Source of the DNA: JBFLVQ01 sp040758525
Lineage (GTDB): Bacteria > Acidobacteriota > Blastocatellia > Chloracidobacteriales > JADJPF01
Assembly: GCA_040758525.1 (NCBI GenBank)
Contig: JBFLVQ010000279.1
Location: 1 to 11,277 of the forward strand
Length of the DNA: 11,277 nt
Direction of reading: 5' to 3'
The notes beneath the pieces were generated by a model. That model ran no database searches. It saw only the letters and a program-made list of their open reading frames with translations, and was not told the origin of the DNA. Positions 5,865-11,277 of this stretch are shown one piece after another. The translations under genes and the position numbers were made by a program. Position 1 is the stretch's first letter. The number at the start of each line of letters is the position of its first letter.

Positions 5865-6845
5865 ATGGACAAAGGAGTCAATAACAGAGTTTTGAAGAAG
5901 CTAGTCTTGCCCGAGAAGGGTGTTGATATACTCTTTGGGCCATACGATGAAAATATCAAGTATCTTGAGACATTGCTTGATGTAACAGTAAATGTACGTG
6001 GCAATGATCTTACCCTAGATGGTAGTGATGCTGATGTTGAGACGGTTGAGCGTATATTGGAAGACTTCGCCCATTTAATTGATGAAGGGCGTACTCCCTC
6101 TGGACAAGATCTCAAATCAGCATTCAAGCAGATTGCTGAAGATCGTGCCCTTTCATTGCGCGAATACTTCTCTAAGACACACTACTTCAATCCTAGTGGT
6201 AAGAAGGTAGTGACGGCTCGTTCCGCCACTCAACGTAAATATATTGAAGCGATTCAGGCGCGCGACATTGTCTTTGGTATAGGCCCAGCCGGCACCGGCA
6301 AAACCTATTTAGCGGTGGCGATGGCAATTCAGGCGCTTTGGATCAAGCGTGTTAATCGTATTATCCTGACCCGACCTGCCGTTGAAGCAGGCGAGAAGCT
6401 TGGCTTCTTGCCAGGTGACTTGCAAGATAAGGTTGATCCTTATCTGCGACCACTCTATGACGCTCTTTTCGATCTCGCTGATTATGAGAAAGTTACTAAA
6501 TTACTGGAAAAGCGTGTCATTGAAGTAGCACCACTAGCTTTTATGCGTGGGCGTACACTGTCAGATTCGTTTATTATCCTTGATGAAGCGCAGAACACTA
6601 CCCCTGAGCAGATGAAGATGTTCCTTACGCGTATGGGGTTTGGCTCGAAGATGGTTATCACTGGCGATGTTACTCAGATCGATCTGCCTGCCGGACGACG
6701 TTCTGGTCTGATCGAAGCACAACATATACTGGGTGCGATTGAGGACATCGGCATGATCTACTTTACTGAAAAAGATGTAGTGCGACACAACCTTGTACAG
6801 CTTATTATTAAGGCCTATGAGTCGCACTCCAAGATCAACCTTTGA
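5865..6845 (+). CDS. phoH: PhoH-like ATPase
   Basis: PhoH-like proteins (YbeZ group) are cytosolic ATPases with a helicase-type fold, linked by genetics and gene neighbourhood to YbeY and RNA or ribosome maturation. The 326-residue product has an N-terminal segment of about 100 residues with KH-like character. The core follows: Walker A GPAGTGKT (140-147), the LTRPAVEAGEKLGFLPGDLQDKVDPYLRPLYDAL block (168-201), Walker B IILDEAQN (237-244) and the sensor-type MVITGDVTQIDLP (263-275). All motifs look intact. The start is uncertain: no Shine-Dalgarno precedes the ATG at 5865, whereas AAAGGAG at 5871-5877 lies 14 bases before an in-frame TTG at 5892, which would give a product starting MKKLVLPEKG. 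ybeY follows after 10 bp. Confidence 0.95.
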   Translation: MDKGVNNRVLKKLVLPEKGVDILFGPYDENIKYLETLLDVTVNVRGNDLTLDGSDADVETVERILEDFAHLIDEGRTPSGQDLKSAFKQIAEDRALSLREYFSKTHYFNPSGKKVVTARSATQRKYIEAIQARDIVFGIGPAGTGKTYLAVAMAIQALWIKRVNRIILTRPAVEAGEKLGFLPGDLQDKVDPYLRPLYDALFDLADYEKVTKLLEKRVIEVAPLAFMRGRTLSDSFIILDEAQNTTPEQMKMFLTRMGFGSKMVITGDVTQIDLPAGRRSGLIEAQHILGAIEDIGMIYFTEKDVVRHNLVQLIIKAYESHSKINL

Positions 6846-6849
6846 GGAG
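6844..6849 (+). promoter_or_regulatory. Shine-Dalgarno GAGGAG for ybeY
   Basis: GAGGAG overlaps the phoH stop codon and stands 6 bases before the ATG at 6856. It decides the ybeY start against a TTG at 6793 lying within phoH. Confidence 0.75.
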
Positions 6850-6855
6850 CGATTT

Positions 6856-7395
6856 ATGCAAATCGAGGTGATCAACCGTCAGCGCCGCTACCCGATTGCC
6901 AACCAAGCGCTGGCTCGCTTCGCCGAGGCGGTATTAACCAATCTAGCATTGCCTCGTGCACAGGTGAGCATTGTCTTTGTCAGTGATCGGCAGATGCGCA
7001 AGCTTAATAAGGATTTTCGCGCCATTAACAAAACCACTGATGTACTCTCGTTCAGTTATATGACGGGTGTGCTTTATGGTAATGAGACAATGGAAGAGGA
7101 GATGGCAGCCGATCGTAACGCATCGAACGCAGAACTATCGGCTGCTACCGACCCTGATTACCTAGGTGATGTAGTAATCTCCACAGAGACGGCGGCACGC
7201 GCTGCCGACAAACTTGGCTTGACTTTCGATCAAGAAGTTAAGACACTGATACTACACGGGTTGCTCCACCTATGCGGATATGATCACGAAACCGATAATG
7301 GCGAAATGGAAGCGCTTGAGCAGAAATTGCGTAAGCGGTTGTTGAGCAGCCGACTGCGGCGTTCTACTGCTGCCCAAGCAGGCAGCAACCATTAA
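6856..7395 (+). CDS. ybeY: Endoribonuclease YbeY (16S rRNA maturation factor)
   Basis: YbeY is a zinc-dependent single-strand endoribonuclease acting in 16S rRNA 3'-end maturation and 70S quality control. From the ATG at 6856 the product is 179 residues. The diagnostic HGLLHLCGYDH (134-144) gives the three zinc-binding histidines H134, H138 and H144. The upstream DFRAINKTTDVLSF (53-66) and LGDVVIST (103-110) are also family motifs. Between VLSF and LGD lie about 36 residues, rich in acidic residues and Ala, where E. coli YbeY has under 20; the product is therefore longer than the typical ~155. The last ~15 residues are a basic/Ala tail. It follows phoH with a Shine-Dalgarno overlapping the phoH stop, the classic ybeZ-ybeY pair, with a CBS-domain protein downstream as in E. 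coli ybeX. Confidence 0.95.
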   Translation: MQIEVINRQRRYPIANQALARFAEAVLTNLALPRAQVSIVFVSDRQMRKLNKDFRAINKTTDVLSFSYMTGVLYGNETMEEEMAADRNASNAELSAATDPDYLGDVVISTETAARAADKLGLTFDQEVKTLILHGLLHLCGYDHETDNGEMEALEQKLRKRLLSSRLRRSTAAQAGSNH

Positions 7396-7422
7396 GGGGC
7401 AGCTTGCCACCATATGATACAA

Positions 7423-7454
7423 ACTATCAGCCGGCCACCGTGCTAGTTGATAGT
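7423..7454 (+). other. Inverted repeat between ybeY and the CorC-like gene
   Basis: actatca (7423-7429) pairs with tgatagt (7448-7454), extended inward by one G-T and one C-G pair around a loop of 14 bases. It lies in a 79-bp spacer, 20 bp before the next ATG, with no T run following. Its left arm shares ctatcagcc with the hairpin before ispD. A terminator is unlikely; a processing or regulatory role is possible. Confidence 0.4.
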
Positions 7455-7474
7455 AACAGTTCATTTGACTGCGA

Positions 7475-8785
7475 ATGGAATATGAAATAGCCCTGACCGG
7501 CATCCTCGTTGTGATGCTGGTCTTTATTGCAACTTTTGAAAGCGCCTTCTGGCAGCTGAGCGAAGTGGCACTGCGATCGCTGGCCGCAGAAAACAAGAGT
7601 AAGACGCATGCAAGCTTTCTGCGTCATCTGGTAGAGCATCGTCAGCTCTACTGGTTGACAGTAATCTCTGGCTTACAATTTGCGACTGTGCTGCTGTCGA
7701 TTCTTATTGCCTCGATCGTGATGCGTCTGGCCGCCAACTCTGGTCTTAGCCATATCGGTATTATTGCGCTCGCCTTTGCTACCACAATGGCGCTGGTAAT
7801 CCTGTTTCGTCAATTTCTTCCCCGCCTCTTTACCCAGAATAAACCGGTACGGGTAATGCTATTACTACTGCCTGCATTCGAGATCTATTACCAGATCTTT
7901 TCGATACCGGCACAATTGGTCTATCGCACACTGCTTATCTTCCGCGAGGAGCGCACCATTCCACCTGAGAATATCGAGGATAAGTCTGGTGATGAGATCA
8001 AGGCGCTGCTTGATGTTGGCGCCGAGGAAGGCATCATTGAAGAGGAAGAGAGCGAGATGATCCATTCTGTCATTGAGTTTGGTGATCGCCGCGTTGATGA
8101 AGTGATGACACCACGTACAGAGATTGTCGCCCTTGATGCTAGCGCTACTATTGAACAGATGCGCGATCTAATGGTAGAGTCAAACCATTCACGTGTACCT
8201 ATCTATCATGACAGCATAGACAATATGGAAGGTATTGTCTATATACACGATGTAATGGCAGCCTGGAGCAATAGTCAGACAAAGGCAGCAGTAAGTACGA
8301 TCTCGCGCCCTGCCTATTTTGTACCGGAGACTAAGCCAGTAGCAGAATTGCTACGTGAAATGCAGCATGCTAAGACCCAGATCGCCCTGGTGGTTGATGA
8401 ATATGGGGTGACCGCTGGGCTGATTACAATCGAAGACCTTATTGAAGAGATCGTTGGCGAGATCGAAGAAGAAGACGTTGAGAAGAGTATTCATCAAGAA
8501 CGTGAGATTATAGAGACAGGTGATGGCAGTTATTTGGTAAAGGGGAGCACAGAGATCCGCAAAGTAGAACTGCTCTTTGGTAAAGAGCTTGAAGCAGACG
8601 ACTTTTCTACTGTTGCGGGCTTTATTATCAAGAATGTTGGACGTGTACCTAATGTCGGCGAATCCTTTACCTATCATGGCTTGATGGCGGAGATTCTAGA
8701 AGCTGATAGTGGTCGTATCAACCGTGTGCGTCTACGCCCTACCTCTGCGACGGAATTGGAAAAGACCAATGGTAGTGCTCAATAG
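7475..8785 (+). CDS. CNNM/CorC family transmembrane CBS-domain protein (hemolysin C-like)
   Basis: This is a 436-residue membrane protein of the CNNM-CBS-CorC architecture, a family tied to Mg2+ (and Co2+) export or homeostasis; older annotations call it hemolysin. About residues 5-25, 62-86, 94-115 and 127-148 are hydrophobic and form the CNNM (DUF21) domain. The linker IKALLDVGAEEGIIEEEESEMIHSVIEFGDRRVDEVMTPR (175-214) is highly characteristic. Two CBS repeats follow (about 210-265 and 275-330, the second ending VVDEYGVTAGLITIEDLIEEIVGEI). A C-terminal CorC/HlyC domain (about 343-422) includes KGSTEIRKVE and FSTVAGFII. The ATG at 7475 is the only sensible start, since a stop lies three codons upstream. 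No Shine-Dalgarno is evident and a hairpin precedes it. Its place between ybeY and era matches the common cluster. Confidence 0.93.
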   Translation: MEYEIALTGILVVMLVFIATFESAFWQLSEVALRSLAAENKSKTHASFLRHLVEHRQLYWLTVISGLQFATVLLSILIASIVMRLAANSGLSHIGIIALAFATTMALVILFRQFLPRLFTQNKPVRVMLLLLPAFEIYYQIFSIPAQLVYRTLLIFREERTIPPENIEDKSGDEIKALLDVGAEEGIIEEEESEMIHSVIEFGDRRVDEVMTPRTEIVALDASATIEQMRDLMVESNHSRVPIYHDSIDNMEGIVYIHDVMAAWSNSQTKAAVSTISRPAYFVPETKPVAELLREMQHAKTQIALVVDEYGVTAGLITIEDLIEEIVGEIEEEDVEKSIHQEREIIETGDGSYLVKGSTEIRKVELLFGKELEADDFSTVAGFIIKNVGRVPNVGESFTYHGLMAEILEADSGRINRVRLRPTSATELEKTNGSAQ

Positions 8786-8878
8786 AGTTGTCAGCAGCGA
8801 GTGATAAATGCCAAGATCAAGTAAGCAGACTTTAACAGACGCTACCAAGGGCAAAAGTGCTTATACGAACTTGCCTAC

Positions 8879-8884
8879 AGAGGA
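8879..8884 (+). promoter_or_regulatory. Shine-Dalgarno AGAGGA supporting the internal era start
   Basis: AGAGGA lies 7 bases before the ATG at 8892. The earlier in-frame ATG at 8808 has no such element, so this site argues for the shorter Era. Confidence 0.55.
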
Positions 8885-8891
8885 TGTTGAT

Positions 8892-9815
8892 ATGACAGCA
8901 AAAGCAGAAGAATCTCAACATTTGCCAACCACACGTCGCTGTGGTTTTGTTGCCCTAATAGGGCGACCTAATGCTGGCAAATCAACCCTACTCAACCGGC
9001 TGGTAGGAGAAAAGATCGCGGCTGTATCGGATAAACCACAGACTACTCGTACTCAGATTCAAGGAATAATCACGCTCAACGAGGGACAGATTATTTTCGT
9101 TGATACTCCTGGTGTGCATAAGCCTGGCTATAAATTGAATAAGCGTATGATGCAAGCGGTACTAGATGCAATGCAGAATGTTGATATCCTCTTATTACTA
9201 CGCGATGTCACAGTAAAGACAGGCCAAGGTGAGCACTATGTACTTGAATTGATCAAGCAGGCAGCCCGTCCTACTTTTCTAGTGCTAAACAAAATTGACG
9301 CTCTCAAGGATAAGTCACAGTTGCTACCGCTAATAGATTTCTATCGCCAGCAGTATAATTTTCAAGAAGTTATTCCCCTCTCGGCGCGTACTGGCGAGAA
9401 GCTTGATCTGTTAGTAGAGAAGTTACTCGAGTATCTGCCACAAGGTGCACCGCTATTTCCTGATGACGCGCTCACTGACCGTAATATGCGTGCACTAGCG
9501 GCTGAAATGATCCGCGAGAAGATCCTACAAATGACCGAACAAGAACTTCCTTTTGTTACCGCAGTAGTATGCGAGAAATGGGAAGAGGAAGAGTCGCTAG
9601 TTAAGCTCAACTGTATAATTTATGTTGAGCGAGATTCACAACGTGCCATAGTGATTGGCCGTGGTGGCCAGAAGCTTAAGGAGATCGGTATACTAGCGCG
9701 TCAGGATATCGAGCAACTGCTTGGCAAACGTGTCTACCTGGAACTTTTTGTCAAAGTGCATGAGCATTGGCGCAATGACGAGCGTATACTTGATCAACTA
9801 GGCATCGAAAGTTGA
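8892..9815 (+). CDS. era: GTPase Era
   Basis: Era is an essential GTPase that binds the 3' end of 16S rRNA and assists 30S assembly. From the ATG at 8892 it has 307 residues, close to E. coli Era (301). G1 is GRPNAGKS (24-31), the G2 region SDKPQTTRTQIQGI (47-60), G3 DTPG (71-74), G4 NKID (133-136) and G5 SAR (164-166). The C-terminal KH domain shows VIGRGGQKLKEIGILAR (254-270) and ends ELFVKVHEHWRNDERILDQLG. An upstream in-frame ATG at 8808 would add 28 polar, low-complexity residues; I prefer 8892 because of its Shine-Dalgarno and the family length. The 8808 start would, however, leave only 22 bp to the CorC-like gene, typical for an operon. prmA starts 6 bp after the stop. Confidence 0.96.
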   Translation: MTAKAEESQHLPTTRRCGFVALIGRPNAGKSTLLNRLVGEKIAAVSDKPQTTRTQIQGIITLNEGQIIFVDTPGVHKPGYKLNKRMMQAVLDAMQNVDILLLLRDVTVKTGQGEHYVLELIKQAARPTFLVLNKIDALKDKSQLLPLIDFYRQQYNFQEVIPLSARTGEKLDLLVEKLLEYLPQGAPLFPDDALTDRNMRALAAEMIREKILQMTEQELPFVTAVVCEKWEEEESLVKLNCIIYVERDSQRAIVIGRGGQKLKEIGILARQDIEQLLGKRVYLELFVKVHEHWRNDERILDQLGIES

Positions 9816-9821
9816 ACAGCA

Positions 9822-10706
9822 ATGACCAGTGTAGGATCATCGAAGCGTTGGTGGGCATTAGAAATAACTATTGACCGCGAAGTTGAGGAGGTTATCTCTT
9901 CTGCACTTTGGGAAGATGGTACGTTAGGCATTGTCACCGCCGCAGAAAATCCCCAATCCATTACCCTATTTGCCTATTTTGACAAGTCTCCCAATACTGT
10001 TACACAACGTGCGCGTCTGGAGCAAACCCTATTACAGTTTGGCCATGCTACTACACAATTGCATGCAGTGGTGCTCCAGGAAGTACCTGATGAAGACTGG
10101 CTGAAGAGATGGAAAGAGGGTTATCAACCTTTCTGTGTTGGTGAACGTTTTCTTATCACACCCTCTTGGGCACGTACACAACTTGATACTAACCTAGACC
10201 GTTTTATCATTCAGATCGATCCTGGTATGGCCTTTGGCACTGGCACACATGAAACGACACGACTATGCCTAGAGGCACTCGAACGTTATTGGCAAGGTGG
10301 TCGTCTGCTCGATGTTGGCACGGGTACTGGGATACTCACCATTGCTGCCACTCAACTACATCCCCAATCTGATATTGTCGCTTGTGATAATGATCCTGAG
10401 GCAATCGAGGTGGCCAAAGAGAATCTTGCCATCAATGGTGTTGCCGATACTGTGAAACTTGTAGTTGCTTCTGCCGCTAATTATCGCGGTGGTAAATTCT
10501 CTCTTGTGGTTGCCAACCTTACTGCTGATGTCATAATTATTCTGCTTGATGATCTGATTGCCTGTTTGGCGGAAGGTGGTCGCTTAATACTCTCAGGAAT
10601 TCTTGATACACAACAGCAACAGGTTCTGGCAGCGCTTGATGAATATAACTGTCATGTCATTGAAATAACCTCGGCAGGTGAATGGATAGCAATTATCGTT
10701 GAGTAA
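9822..10706 (+). CDS. prmA: Ribosomal protein L11 methyltransferase
   Basis: PrmA uses S-adenosylmethionine to methylate ribosomal protein L11. The product has 294 residues, like E. coli PrmA (293). The N-terminal substrate-recognition domain (about 1-85) leads into DEDWLKRWKEGYQPFCVGERFLITPSW (90-116), a typical PrmA linker. IDPGMAFGTGTHETTRLCLEALE (132-154) is the family signature, followed by the SAM-binding motif I LLDVGTGTGILTIAA (162-176), acidic D189 of motif II (ACDNDPEA) and the motif IV-like LVVANLTADVI (228-238). All expected motifs are intact. The ATG at 9822 is 6 bp after era; no strong Shine-Dalgarno is visible, suggesting coupling to era translation. The gene continues the ribosome-maturation theme of the cluster. 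Confidence 0.95.
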   Translation: MTSVGSSKRWWALEITIDREVEEVISSALWEDGTLGIVTAAENPQSITLFAYFDKSPNTVTQRARLEQTLLQFGHATTQLHAVVLQEVPDEDWLKRWKEGYQPFCVGERFLITPSWARTQLDTNLDRFIIQIDPGMAFGTGTHETTRLCLEALERYWQGGRLLDVGTGTGILTIAATQLHPQSDIVACDNDPEAIEVAKENLAINGVADTVKLVVASAANYRGGKFSLVVANLTADVIIILLDDLIACLAEGGRLILSGILDTQQQQVLAALDEYNCHVIEITSAGEWIAIIVE

Positions 10707-10716
10707 CTTGACAGCG

Positions 10717-11277
10717 GTGTGTATAAATGACGAGTCTCCCTGGCATCAATTAAGCGAGAAACAACAAAGGGTAGTAATAACTAAATTGGTTTCTGTTAAC
10801 GATGCCACTCATCCTTGCCAGACAGAACTCAACTACGCGCAAGAGAGATTCAATACCATAATCAATGAGACCATATTGCAAGAGAAAGGTAGCCTTGATC
10901 CCCAAGCGATCCGTAGAGCTGTACTAAATTTAGAGAATCTCCTTGCTGGTGCTGGCGCATTTGACAATAGCAGAGTTTGGCAACAGATCGGTTCAATTGA
11001 CAAAATCTGGGCTGGCCTTGTTGAGCTTACTATTCTGGATCGAAGCGCTTTTCTCAATGCGCTAAAGAGTGAAGGTTATGCTGTTAATCACCGACTAGAA
11101 AGACTAGTACGCCTACTTACCGGTTATGGCCATCCTAATGATAGCGCACGTAAAATTAGCGATTCACCTAGAGACTATTCATTACACTTTGCCAATGATG
11201 ATATCCATCGACCCAACACCTATTTTGTCCATTGGGATGCTACTTCAGTATTCTTCCGACGTGGTGAATCTATTTTC
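10717..11277 (+). CDS. Unrecognised protein, C-terminus beyond the window
   Basis: A frame stays open from just after prmA to the right edge (187 visible codons) and is not interrupted by any stop. The proposed GTG at 10717 starts 10 bp after the prmA stop; TTG codons at 10708 and 10699 are alternatives, and none has a Shine-Dalgarno. The product begins MCINDESPWHQLSEKQ. I see no signal peptide, membrane segment or known catalytic motif. The first half looks mostly helical and hydrophilic (for example LDPQAIRRAVLNLENLL at 60-76). It also contains RLERLVRLLTGYG (126-138) and, near the edge, RPNTYFVHWDATSVFFRRGE (165-184), which is rich in aromatic residues. Codon choice (frequent cta, ata, gta) resembles the neighbours, and the spacing suggests the same operon. 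I do not recognise the family and assign no function. Confidence 0.7.
   Translation, partial: MCINDESPWHQLSEKQQRVVITKLVSVNDATHPCQTELNYAQERFNTIINETILQEKGSLDPQAIRRAVLNLENLLAGAGAFDNSRVWQQIGSIDKIWAGLVELTILDRSAFLNALKSEGYAVNHRLERLVRLLTGYGHPNDSARKISDSPRDYSLHFANDDIHRPNTYFVHWDATSVFFRRGESIF

Noticed and set aside
6793..6855. Upstream TTG start adding 21 residues to YbeY
   Set aside because: The extension lies within the end of phoH in another frame. The ATG at 6856 has a GAGGAG six bases upstream and gives the family N-terminus (MQIEVINRQRR).
10708..10727. TTGACA followed by TATAAA after prmA as a promoter
   Set aside because: The two boxes are only 8 bases apart, far short of the 16-18 needed for a sigma70-type promoter.
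10727..10753. ATG at 10727 as the start of the last gene
   Set aside because: Its frame meets a TAA after eight codons; the long open frame is in a different register.
1..11277. A mobile element, CRISPR array, tRNA/rRNA gene, toxin-antitoxin or defence system
   Set aside because: I found no transposase or integrase motifs, spaced direct repeats, cloverleaf-like sequences or defence domains; gene content and codon use look uniformly chromosomal.

Overview
The window is a chromosomal block of bacterial housekeeping genes, apparently moderate in GC content. The organism is a diderm (Gram-negative type) bacterium: it carries an LptE-like lipoprotein for LPS export and uses the MEP isoprenoid route. 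A membrane-anchored PIN/TRAM protein next to ispD and ispF, a pyrimidine-nucleoside phosphorylase, lptE-holA, and phoH-ybeY-corC-era together suggest a lineage outside the Proteobacteria. Acidobacteriota is my best guess from memory of gene order, at low confidence; no taxonomic marker in the window settles it.

Left part (1-5231, all + strand): the 3' part of a YacL-like PIN/TRAM protein (its start lies before the window), ispD, ispF, a pyrimidine-nucleoside phosphorylase, lptE and holA. The last four genes are tightly packed: 6 bp between ispF and the phosphorylase, a 4-bp stop/start overlap between the phosphorylase and lptE, and 7 bp between lptE and holA. They look co-transcribed.

Middle (5232-5864): rpsT is the only minus-strand gene. 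It converges on holA across a composite hairpin and diverges from phoH across a 285-bp control region. That region holds a good sigma70-type promoter for rpsT, an inverted repeat over its -35 box and a leader hairpin.

Right part (5865-11277, all + strand): phoH, ybeY, a CorC/CNNM-type CBS protein, era and prmA, a ribosome and RNA maturation cluster of well-known type. It is followed by an unrecognised open frame that runs off the right edge. Working together, YbeY and Era act in 16S rRNA/30S maturation, PrmA methylates L11, S20 is a 30S protein, and PhoH is an associated ATPase.

I see no mobile element, CRISPR array, tRNA, rRNA or defence cassette, and nothing that looks like a new multi-gene system. 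The items worth a second look are small: intergenic hairpins, the rpsT control region, start-site questions in phoH and era, a few family-atypical residues, and the unknown terminal gene.
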